The notes under the pieces were generated by a model. The model searched no databases. It worked only from the letters and a program-made list of their open reading frames with translations, and was not told the DNA's origin. DNA of 64,000 bases from Halicephalobus mephisto. Taxonomy: Eukaryota; Nematoda; Chromadorea; Rhabditida; Panagrolaimidae. Positions 9,986-20,307 of the stretch are shown here, piece after piece. The stretch is from assembly GCA_009193035.1 (NCBI GenBank), contig SWDT01000018.1, forward strand, positions 1 through 64,000, in the 5' to 3' direction. The position numbers and the translations under genes are program-made. Numbering within the stretch: the first letter of the stretch is position 1; each line of letters opens with the position of its first letter.

Positions 9986-10486
9986 TTTCTGATATGTGAT
10001 TTGTAAATTCTTTTAAAATCGCAATCAGCATGTTTTTGGAAGAGAAATGGTCCCTCGTGTGATATCTTTCAGTGGTTGAAGACTAATAAAACTAGACGGT
10101 TCCTTGGAAGTTATTAATATCAATATAAGTATAAAGCACAATTATCGTTATCGATGTTCTTCATTCACTTAATGTTTTTTTTAGATATATTTAGAAAATA
10201 TTTCGAATGAAATATATTACATAATTTTAATTCTGATATGCTATTGTAAAATTCTTTAAAAAAATAAAAATCATAAAACTATAAAATGCAATAATTTGAA
10301 ATTAATAATATTTTACTTAATTTTGAACTCGATATTTTGGTCGATGTACAGTAGATACTAAAAACTACAATAAAGCAAATCGCAGATTTATTATATTAAT
10401 TTTCTGAATAAAACGATAAACAATTAAAATTCTGAATCATATAATTTCCGGGATGTTAGTCATGATATAATGAATAAACTCATTTA
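9986..10486. other. AT-rich intergenic spacer
   Basis: Very AT-rich, with no gene or array seen. It lies between the second secreted-peptide gene and the 3' end of the Hsp70-like pseudogene, both on the minus strand. Confidence 0.45.
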
Positions 10487-12747
10487 TCATTGATATGAAG
10501 GTGTGTTTAATGCAATTTCAAGATCATTGCTTCCGAATGAAGACTGCAACGGATCTTTTAAGAGATTCAAGATACCGGAGTCCAAGTCCGCATTTAGGTA
10601 ATCCTCTTTCTTTTTGGAAGAGAATTTTTTAAAATTTCCTCCGATTTGGTTGATGATCACCTTTTACTGTGAGATAGTTGTAAAGCATAAATAACAGCTC
10701 CAACTGATGTAGCGTATTCAGAATCTGTTCCATAGTAATGTTCGCTTTTTGGAAAAATGTCTTTCAAACTTTTCAGGATCATTGGCATTTTTGAGCCTCC
10801 TCCAACGTAGACTACTTTGTCGATTTTCTCAATCCCCGACTCAAGCAGCGCATCTCTGATTTTGTTGTTGATTCTGGTTAGGAGACCCTTGGAGAGATCT
10901 CGAACTTTCCTGGTTATTTCGATAGGTGTCCATTCATCCTCCCCTACTTCGCTAATATCAACCCTAAAAGATAAACATGAATTAATGATTTGTTGTATTC
11001 AAAACTTACTCTGTTTTCTCCGTTATGCTGAGATCAAATTTGGCATTTTCTATCATGTTCATCAGCTTGAACTTTTTCTTCTTGTTTTCCAAAAGTGTGT
11101 TGTATTTGTTCTCCAGGATTGTTGAAACGTAAGTAGCCAAAACTTCATCAAAATCTCTTCCACCGAGATGCGAGTCTCCAATTCTACCTATTTCGCTTAA
11201 TTTTTCGTCCTTTACTTGCATAATAGAGATGTCCAGAGTCCCTCCACCAAGATCGAAAATCATGATGTTTTGATTTTCTAAAGATTTAGAATTATTGGTT
11301 TGTTTCTTATTAGCGATGTAAAGAGAGCTCCAGCAACAGGTTCTTCCAGTAAATCCAGGACTTTGATCCCGGACAGTCTCGCAGCTTCCCTAGTTGCTTC
11401 CCTTTGTTCTTCATTGAAAAAACTAGGAACAGTAATGACTGCTTCTTCTATAGAGTTTCCATTGTTGTAGGCTTCTTGGAACTCTGTCGCCATCCTCTTC
11501 ATCTCTGTGAGTAGAATAGCACTTAATTCAATGGCACTGAATGCATTTTTGCCTGAGTTTGTTTTTGTAACAATCTCTACTCCATTTTCAGAATCCCTGA
11601 TTTGAAATGGCCATAGATCATTTCTCTCTATGTATTGACATGCCGGCTTTCCGATCATTCGTTTGACGTCGAAAACCACGTACTCTGGCTTGTCCCGGAG
11701 TCTTTTGAAGGCTACACCACCGGTGATAGGTTTGGATTGATCAAAGGAGATGAAAGAATTGAAAGAGCGATTACCGTTGTTGTCTTGAACCGCTTCTATT
11801 TCATGGTTCCTGGAGACAGCTACGGAGCACCGCGTTGTTCCTAGCATCTATTCCCATTATAGATGTCTTAGAAGGATACTTATTGATTGCCATAGGTATT
11901 TCGTAGACTTTCTTTTCAAATGCGCTATCTTTATGAGATAATCTATTTGGTATGTTGATAGCTGACTTTGTATTACGATATACGACTTGGTTGTTTGATT
12001 CTGTTTTTACCTGTACTGGGTTAATATGGTTCTTTAACTTGTGGTCGAAGAGCGGGAATTTATCCATGATTCCCCTGCTCAGGAGTCCTTCACATGCATC
12101 ATTCCTTGACCATTCGATGAATTTGTACTCATAATTATTCTCTTTAAATTCCGATTCTACCTTATCCTTAAACTTGAGGTACTGTCTCTCGTAGACAATA
12201 ATAAATCTCGTAACAGTTTTTCCTTCAACTAAATCCTGAATAAGTTTATTAAATGTGCCTTCTGTAATTTCGCCTTCATTTCCTTTGTTGCTAACATTGA
12301 TTCTATTTCGTAATCTGTAGAGGTGATCATCAAGTTGATAAATATACCCAGTAGAGTTATGTTCACCAACTTCGGCATAGAATACATAATCGTTCTCTTC
12401 TATATTTTCTAATTGGAGATGTTTGAAGTAGTATCCCAATGTAGCAGATCTCCTGTCGAGGTAGATGACTGGGATGTTTCTGCTTTGAAATTCACTCTTA
12501 GAGATCAGTCGGTTGATGTCATTTTTTAGCTCTACATTGGAACATATGAGAAAGTCTTTGGTATGCATTTCCTTTTGTATTTGTTGTTCAAGAACTTCCC
12601 TCCAATTGGTGTCTGAAAACTTATGAAAATTAAATATACTTCGAGTTAAAGAGTAAGCTTACAATTACACTTGAGATCATCATCAGGTTTGATTTTTGTT
12701 GATTTAATGAAAAAATTGTTACGAAAAATATCAATAGCTATTACCAT
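10487..12747 (-). pseudogene. Hsp70-like gene with degenerate N-terminal NBD copy, frameshifted
   Basis: Exon 1 (12747-12663) begins MVIAIDIFRNNFFIKS; exon 2 starts at 12612; the last intron is 11009-10964. The first ~240 residues read as a degenerate Hsp70 NBD: KDFLICSNVELKNDINRLI aligns with the 'AVITVPAYF' segment, RRSATLGYYF with '[10 protein letters not shown]', YVFYAEVGEHNSTG with phosphate-2, and RFIIVYERQYLKF then DACEGLLSRG with the adenosine motif and end of the NBD. A real NBD follows, with phosphate-1 IMGID/LGTTRCSVAV, Lys in FDVKRMIGK, Glu in LLEEPVAG, phosphate-2 MIFDLGGGTLD and adenosine motif VVYVGGGSKMP. There are three single-base lesions: an extra base inside GIDLGTT near 11847, a missing base near 11316 after ALFTS, and a missing base in an A-run near 10661. 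After the last, a C-terminal tail stays open to 10487. No substrate-binding domain is seen. Either a pseudogene or three assembly errors. Confidence 0.7.
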
Positions 12748-15411
12748 TTTTGATGAGAAATAATTCAAAATCACCATAATACTTCAACAGCCCTTTTCAG
12801 ACTGATTTTAATATTACCGTACCGGACTCTAGTTTATAATTTAGTATTAAAATTAACAAAAATCAGAAATAAATTGAAAGCAGAAAACTTCTTTCCTCAA
12901 TGAAATCAAATTTATACAATTGATAAGAATGATCAATACTGCTTATGAGAAAGAAAATATTTTTCACAAAGCGATGATTTTTTTTCCTCCCACTTATTTG
13001 AAAATCAGGAATTCAAAATACAAAAATCCTTCTTTGGGGAATTTCGAAATGTTAAAACTGATAATAATTTTTTGCTAACATACCAGTGATGATTAACCTA
13101 AGTATTTCGACAATATGATGATTTTGTGTTTCGCAATACTTGTGAAATTTGAGATGTGATAGTTTTTTTGGTTAACTTTTAAAAAAAGTTGTCGTCTATT
13201 ATAATATCGAAAAATATCGATGTAGAGAAGTGGGGTAATTATAAACAACAAATTTTCCTTTGAGGTAAATCAAGGGGTTGATAACATGAAATAATCATTT
13301 ACGGCTTTCAACCACAAAGAACAATAGACATTAACTATTGATGGCGTTAGTTTTTTTTCTAAAATTTCATACATCGATGAACAGTGATGTACTTCCATTT
13401 AATTGAGAAGCAGAATTACAAAAATTTATTGAATTTGAACAAATTTATAAAGGAAAATAATGCTTTTTTGAAAAAAGTTTTTTAAATTGAGAAATTAGAA
13501 GTACTTTGTCCTTTATGAAGCTCGAATAATCAAGTGAATTCGAGGAAGAAGTTGTTAAATATATATTTTCAATCATATTAAAATTTATGTGAATAATTAG
13601 ATTTCTAGATTAACTTTGAGAAAATTGATCCATAATAAATGCTTAATTACTAATAGGAGAACGAAAATAAAGAACTTGTTTTACTCATCTATGAAATTCA
13701 CTAATTACCATCTATCAAAACAAAAACAGTTATTAATTCTCATATTGTAAAAAATCTAATTATTCAATTCTTAATAGTTGGAAATTCTACAATGAATCGA
13801 AACAATAACAGTGAATTTTTCATATTCAGGTTCAAGACTAGACATCATAGTTAATATTAGCTTTATATCGAACAACTACAGTCCTTTACATCATAAAATG
13901 AAAAACTGAGACCATAATAAATACAACTACTGTTGGAGAAATCCATTAAGATATCTATAATATTCACTAAATCTACAGTGAGTTTCAAAGTTAAAAAAAA
14001 ACTTTTTTTTCGACATAGATAACACGTTTCTGATATTTAGTTGAAAAAAATCTTTGAGCTCATCACAAAATGATTTCATATTATCATCAAGGATAAATTT
14101 AGATAACTATTTGACGTCAGTTTTGATTTCTTTAAAATATGTGAAATGATGACAAAATTATTATAGATGACTCTTAAACACAGTTTTAGAAATGATAAAA
14201 GACACACCTGTTTTCAAAGTACGTGAGTTCGAATGAGGGAACATAAAAGATTTGATATCTACACGAATCAAACTTATTGCTTCTATGCCATACACAGTAA
14301 TTCAGTCATAGTAACTGCAATTGACACCTAATTAGAGCTACATTGTTATGAAAATAGATCTTCGTGTGGAATCAGACAAGCTTCTGATTGTTAAACAGGT
14401 GATCCAGATTGGAAATAAATAACTTTTTGTAATTTATCATTGGCATAATAGCTATAAACTTGAATTAGAAATCAGTACCGTCCCTTCCAAGGACATGATG
14501 AACTTTACAGTAAGTGTCGTTATCTATCAACGTTAAAATCAAAGTTGACCTTACATATTTAACTGTATATGGTACTTTACAACTATCCGCCAAATATCGA
14601 GTAGAACAATAAGTCAGTAAATACAGTATGTAGATCTTGAAGGATATTGCGCAAATATTTCGAAAAATTACATACTAACGATATTTCTGTTGAAACTTCT
14701 GAATAATGGAATGATTTACAAAAATAATAAAAGTACATTAAGATGTCTGTAAACTGTTCAACAAATATTTTATGTTTAATGTTAAGTAGGAAAAAAGCCA
14801 ATATATAACCTTGGATATTAATATTTAGGAAATAGATGTTAATATCATGTTTATTTTCATCTAAAAATCACGACAAAATTACCAATAATAAATGTGATTT
14901 TTATTCTTTTCGATTATTTAAAACACTTTTATTGAATTAATTACATTATTAAATATTTCCTGAAGTACATTTTCCTAACAGTTAATACGTTTTTAGGTAT
15001 TAAAGTTATCGTATTAAAATTAATTTTCAAAAAATTTTAAAACTATAATTATGTACTATTTTGAAGATTTTATAAAATTATCTTTTATAGTCAGATTTTT
15101 GGATTTCTAGAATCCATCTTTAGAATAATGATTTATAATTTAAACTTTTTTCGACATTTTTATATAAATTAAAACAAAAAATAAAAAAAAATAAATTTTA
15201 ATGTTTGTAATAAAAAATATCAAAAAATATCGAGCCGAAATTTTGCCATTTTCGAGTTGTGGTTCTTTGATTACCTTAATGAATAAAAAAAAATTTATCG
15301 CAAAACATCCAGACTATGGGCACTGATCATTTTGATAAAAATAAAAGCATAAATTTGATCATAAGGTAGTAATTTGAAATCACGCGGGAGAAATTTTTGA
15401 AAAAATCAATA
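12748..15411. other. Gene-poor AT-rich stretch
   Basis: About 2.7 kb with no supported gene, RNA or clear repeat array. The first few hundred bases are the promoter side of the Hsp70-like gene on the minus strand. Short minus-strand frames (for example near 14583-14801) have no recognisable features. Confidence 0.45.
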
Positions 15412-15413
15412 TA

Positions 15414-15584
15414 CAGTGAAACCTCGCTAAAAACACCCTCGATAAAAGCAAATTTTCTTTAAAGACAACTCGTTTCCGACTCCTACTGTGGATTTTCCCC
15501 TAGTTAAACCCCTCGATAAAGGCAACTCCTCTGTAAAAACAACATTTCTGCCGTCCCTTCGGGTTCTTTTTAGCGAGGTTACTG
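15414..15584. mobile_element. Short TIR element (pogo/Tigger-like MITE)
   Basis: 171 bp with inverted ends: CAGTGAAACCTCGCTAAAAA at the left matches TTTTTAGCGAGGTTACTG at the right. It is flanked by TA on both sides (15412-13, 15585-86), a TA target duplication. Internal repeats of the type CTCGATAAA(A/G)GCAA are visible. The CAGTnnAACCTCG start and TA duplication fit non-autonomous pogo/Tigger-type Tc1/mariner relatives. No coding capacity. Confidence 0.75.
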
Positions 15585-15659
15585 TATGTGAAAATGACTT
15601 CTGGATTCAAAAATTATAGAATTCAAAAATCTTATCTTAATCTTAATCGACCCGTACTT

Positions 15660-16145
15660 CGCATTACTTTACCTTGCGGTTAGTTTTGCGCGGGTCCCAG
15701 GACAATTTCCAGTTATCTCGCTCTCTGGCTAAAGTTATCCAGTGTTTGTAATTTCCCCTTTCGCGAGTATACTGAATTTCTATGTGCCAACGGATCGGAC
15801 CATCTTGTGGGTGGTCGGCCCGTTGGTCTTTTTTGCTCTCGAGGGTACCAGTTTAGTACCCTCGTACTCCATCTGTTATCGTTACGCCTAGCTACGTGCC
15901 CTGCCCATCGGTGCTTTGCTTTGTTCACAAATTCAAGGGCATCTTTGACTCTAGTCTGTTTTCTAATGTCAGCATTGTGTAATTCTCTACTACTTGTTGT
16001 TGTAGTGTGATACCAACCAGCCGCCTTTCTAGCGAAACTTGTATTTTAGTTAGGCGATCTTCGTGTCCTTTGCTTGCATAGCCCAAGTTTCCCCTGCATA
16101 CGTAAGAGCTGGGAGAACTGTGCTATTGAATAAATTAGCACGAAG
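15660..16145 (-). mobile_element. LINE reverse-transcriptase 3' fragment (RTE/endonuclease-type LINE)
   Basis: Minus-strand pieces in successive frames read NSTVLPALTYAGETWAMQ, then LTKIQVSLERRLVGITL, then KHRWAGHVARRNDNRWSTR, RPTGRPPTRWSD and RARDNWKLSWDPR. These are the characteristic C-terminal region after the reverse-transcriptase core of non-LTR retrotransposons: a 'TYGxETW' segment followed by 'WxGHvaR...GRPpxRW'. The copy is 5'-truncated, as usual for LINEs, and contains frame changes, so it is dead. No long poly-A was identified. Confidence 0.8.
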
Positions 16146-16890
16146 ATCTGCAGAATTCAAAAATGTAAAATTGATTTTCCTCAAAATAATTTACTGATAA
16201 AACTAACATGATAGAGAAAATGAGAAATTATGATTTGAGGAAACATGAATCTACGACATCAGAGAAAACCTAGGTGTGGAAAATGGGACTTAGTTTATCC
16301 GATAACTTACATAAAACCAGGGATATTTTCCAATCAATTAATGCATGGAAATACTAGATCAGTGAATCTGATTTTGAATATTTTTTCACAATTGTTTTGC
16401 AAAAAAATAAAAAACCAATCAAGAAGTACTAATACAGTAAATATCTACATTCATGTTTGTAATGTGAAATTTCTATTCCTAGAGTTAATGTAAAAAATGA
16501 AGTTTAACTCGTCTGACAACTTACTCAAAATTTAAGATGTTGTTTAATAAGTAGATACATAAAAAAATTAGTCGACAAAACTGCATCAAAATCATTTTTT
16601 TTTAGTTTTAACTACTGTGAAAAAACTAAACAATAATCAAGAATTAACAATACAATAATTATTTGCAACCTCTACTTTTATAATGACAACCTTCAATTAA
16701 GGAAGAAAGCTTCTTTTTTAAAACAGAAAAGAAGCAATTTTTTCAGATAAAATAGAAATTTTCAGATTTTCTAGTTGTTTTTCATCATCAATTGACGTCA
16801 TACTTCCATCAAGGAAGCGATAAAATAAGTTTTCTAAAATCAATTATAGAAATCCGACAACAAACAAAATTTAAAAATTAATTTAATCAT
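16146..16890. other. AT-rich intergenic spacer
   Basis: No supported gene; an 82-codon plus-strand frame at 16245-16493 has no recognisable domain, and its start is not preceded by a splice-type acceptor. No repeat array seen. Confidence 0.4.
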
Positions 16891-16893
16891 ACA

Positions 16894-17090
16894 TGTTAAG
16901 ATAGAAACCAGAAGTGCATTAATAATCTTTACTAGAATAATAAGACAGAACACAACTACAACCTAGAGTGTCGTTTATGCTCTACAGTACTCCACATTCC
17001 CTGATATTCACTATTATTGTGACTTGGTGTACGACGAATAGGGAGAGATGTACTTGGGTCCTCATAAAACAAGTCATAGTCTTTCATAGA
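16894..17090 (-). mobile_element. Dispersed small element, copy related to 61.9 and 62.2 kb; holds a 43-codon ORF
   Basis: The left edge (TGTTAAGATAGAAACCAG) is the reverse complement of the end of the elements at 61877-62062 and 62158-62347. Homology continues through CTTTACTAGAATAATAAG to the segment encoding SEYQG. On the minus strand an ATG at 17087 opens a 43-residue frame to 16956 (MKDYDLFYEDPSTSLPIRR ..., ending VEHKRHSRL). Its second half is shared, with a stop, by the 61.9-kb copies (SEYQGVWGIVEHK). Either the element family derives from the 3' end of a host gene, or this copy carries the best-preserved remnant of an element-encoded protein. No second inverted end is clear here. Confidence 0.5.
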
Positions 17091-17130
17091 AAAATAATAT
17101 TAAATCGTAAACAGAAAAATGTAAGATGGA

Positions 17131-17280
17131 AAAAATATAAGATATGAGATAAATTACTAATTATATGTGGAAATCGGTTTTTGGGATTGAATTTAGACAT
17201 CTAGGCCATGGTGATAACAACACTATGCAAAATTTCGGGATACCATAATTGGTTTAATATTTTTTCCTACTGCCTATTAA
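17131..17280 (+). repeat. Dispersed ~150-bp repeat, copy 1
   Basis: About 150 bp is roughly 90% identical to 24370-24510 in the same orientation. Shared landmarks are the GAGATAAATTACTAATTAT start, TAGGCCATGGTGATAACAAC and TTTCGGGATACCATAATTGG. It abuts the small element at 16894-17090. Coding capacity and ends are not evident. Confidence 0.75.
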
Positions 17281-17294
17281 ATCACAGGATAACG

Positions 17295-17395
17295 ATATAA
17301 ACCTCGTAAGGTTACGGTGGTCGTGCTAAGACCACCTAATCAGGGAGCGCTACCTGCATGACATCTCCTCAAGTCCTATCTCTACCGTAAAAAAC
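17295..17395. other. GC-richer patch with consecutive hairpins, possible structured RNA
   Basis: In an AT-rich neighbourhood this ~100-bp patch contains three adjacent short perfect hairpins: AACC/GGTT around TCGTAA, GGTGGTC/GACCACC around GTGCTAA, and CAGG/CCTG around GAGCGCTA. It does not match any spliceosomal, SL, SRP or tRNA sequence that I recognise. It could be an unannotated small RNA or a repeat fragment. Confidence 0.25.
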
Positions 17396-17765
17396 AGAAA
17401 ACGATTAAGAAACAATCACAACAACTACAGTAAGAATTCAATCCTCTCCACTACAATGATGAATCAAATTTTCAAGTTTCAAATATTTCTATTTTATTAC
17501 TTTTTATCTAAAACAACAATTTTCCACATTTAATAAATTCATTATTTTATTTACAAGAAATACAATTCGATTTCAAATTCTATCTCGAGGCACTAATACT
17601 CGCAACAAAACACTCGGAAGCCGTAATCATTTCCACGGAATAATAATAATAATAATAATAATAAAACAATTTTCTAATTAATACTGAGAATGTTTGCAAC
17701 GAAAAATTTGCTGATTATCAAAAATTAAGAAATATCAATTGTGAAAATTTACAAGATTAATATTT

Positions 17766-20307
17766 TTACTTTTTTCTTTTGATATTTTTTTTGTTTTGAT
17801 CCGCCATTTCTTTTCTCTTCTTTTCGTAATTGGCCAATTCATCTTCGACTTTGATTATTTCCTCAGGTGCTGTTCTCCAATGAGTAAAAGTAGAACAAGT
17901 TTCAGGTTTAGTAAAATTAGTGCTCATCTTTTCTGTTTTGTTTATTACTTGTCCATCATATGACAATCTTCTTTTACATGGAAGCAAAGGAGGAAACAGA
18001 TAATCTACAGTTTCCACTGCCATTGAAGAATACGAAGAAACAAAACCAATGTGATCAGCTCTTTTAACATCTCCTGATGGATTAATAATTAGGATTCTTT
18101 CTGGAGGTATATCTACTGCAGCATACGATTTTACATCTGTTTCACGATTTCCAAATCCGGCATAAAATGGATGTTTTACAGGAAATAGAGCCTTCAAATC
18201 AGAGAGACAAGCTATTTTGAATTCTTCTGGTTTTCTTTCAATAACTTCTTTTCTAAATGCCATCAAAACAGAAGTCGGAGATAACAACACAGGTCCATCT
18301 GGAAGATTTCTTGATCCTTGAGCCAAACTTTGCAAATAACTTTTAGTATAATGTGATTGACCTATTGCTCTGGACGAGAGATATACGATCTTATATCCGT
18401 TTTCTTTTATCCTTGTGTAGAGTTCAGTAACTCCCGTATGAGCCCATTGACCTCCAATTGCTGGTATAACATGACCCAAAACATCCGATTTCGTAATTGT
18501 TCCATCAATATCAGATATCACTAATTTCTCAGCGTATTTGAAAAGATATATATGACAAGAACACCACGAAGTACCCTAAAATAAAATTATTCATTTAATT
18601 TATAAAAAATTTCAAACCTGAAATTTCGTTGTAATACTAAATCTAGCTTCATTTGGTCCATACTGTAATTCTAACGACTTCAACTCATCACTGGATAATC
18701 TTAGAGATCTAATATACTTTGTTTTTTTAACGTTATTTTCATCATCACTCAATCCCGAAGTCTCACTTGTAGACGCTACTGATGTTCCACTTTTTTGTCT
18801 AGATTTAACTTCTTCCAATTTATTATTCATCGAATTATTTCCTTCATCCAATCCTGATAATTCTTTTTCATTATTTTTCTCTAATACAGTTTTAATTTCT
18901 CCAACTACAGGAGTTGAAACATCTGCAACTTCAGAATTCAATGAATCCATAGACAAAGCTGACGGAGAAGCCGGAGATTGAACAGAATGACCATTACCTG
19001 AGTCAGTAACACTTGATCCAGTAGATGGAGCTGATTGTTTACCTAGATATTTTTCAAGTTCTTTAGAATCATCTTTATTCATCAAATCCGTCAAATAAAC
19101 TCCTTCTTCTCTTGGTGCTGTAGATCTACCCCATGAAAACCAGCTCCAATAAGAATCTGTTTTCGTCGGTTTTGATTCTTTATTTTGTTGTTTTGACGAT
19201 TCTGGAAATTCTCCCCATTTCCACACGGTGTCATTATTGCCTTCTGAATTCCTCGTTCTATCAACTTCTGAATCCGACAAAGCTCCATCTGCAATCATGT
19301 CCAAATTCGCAGATGATTGTTTTTTTCCAATTCCAGAATTCGATTCTTCCGATTTCATTGTTGATCCATCTGAATCCGAATCATCTGAAGCCGCAAAAGT
19401 AACTGATTTCACCGGAGTTGTTGGTTCTGTTTTCATTCCATCATCATTTCTAAATGATTTAACTTCAGGAGAAAGTAATTCTTCCGATTTCTTTGGTGAA
19501 GACAAACTTCTAGAATTAGTAGAATGAGTCGGCCAAGGTTTCAACAAACTTGTATCTTTCGGATTCAGACTTCCTAGAGTCATCTTCCTCATGTGACCTT
19601 TCTGGAACGTAGGAGTCGATTCTGTATGAGTCAAACTGTTACTTATACTTGACAAATCCGGCAGTGATCTATATCGACGAGTTGAGAAAATACTCGACGA
19701 AAAAGCAAGTTTCATTTTCGCTTTTTGATCTAGTTCCTGTTGAGTAAGAATTGCTTCTGGAGTCTTGTCCGAATCCATAATTTTGCCAATTACAGAATAT
19801 TTTGTTCTAAAAGTAGGACTTGGAGATCTTGAAACAGATCCAGTTACAGGTGGATTTCGTTTTTTCTCATAGTCTTTTCTCGATTCTCTTTTTTGTTGTT
19901 TCTTCAATTTTCTCATATTTTCTTCAAGTACTGAGTCTACAGGACTTCCAGGAACAGGACTAGACGCCAAGTACTCCGGAACATCGAGGTCTGTTTCTTG
20001 GACGAAATACGCTACTCCATTTTCGGCAAGTTTCATTTTTAATCCTTTGATTTCCTCGCCATTTATCATTATGTCGATATATTTCTCGTTACTATTGAAT
20101 ACGCCATATTTTCCAAAACGAACATGAAACGGAGTAGATAACAACGATCCATCAGGTTGTTCAACGACAATGACGTCAATAGCACCTGAAATTACGAAAT
20201 TTCGGATATTTCATATATGGATAATAAAACATACCAGAAAGTGTGGCTGAATTCATGTTGTTATAAAAATAACGAATATTATCGAATGTTGATTGAAGAT
20301 AATTCAT
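17766..20307 (-). CDS. lpin-1: Lipin, Mg2+-dependent phosphatidate phosphatase
   Basis: Exons 20307-20235, 20185-18618 and 18575-17766 join in frame to 816 residues. The enzyme converts phosphatidic acid to diacylglycerol at the ER and nuclear membrane; in nematodes it is also needed for nuclear-envelope breakdown and fat storage. The N-LIP domain opens the protein (MNYLQSTFDNIRYFYNN, then SATLSGAIDVIVVEQPDG, then PFHVRFGKYGVF), with exon 1 ending inside TLSG as the family motif requires. A basic segment (KKQQKRESRKDYEKKR) and a long Ser/Asp/Glu-rich linker follow, probably phosphorylated. The C-LIP phosphatase domain carries the DxDxT motif as SDIDGT near residues 569-573, then SDVLGHVIPAIG and a strongly conserved core to about residue 745. 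The tail ends in a Lys-rich stretch (KKNIKRKK). Introns are 49 and 42 bp. All catalytic features are present and the gene looks functional. Confidence 0.95.

Noticed and set aside
19091..19527. Frames opposite or shifted within lipin exon 2
   Set aside because: Lie in the Ser/Asp-rich linker of lipin; the lipin frame is continuous across the exon.
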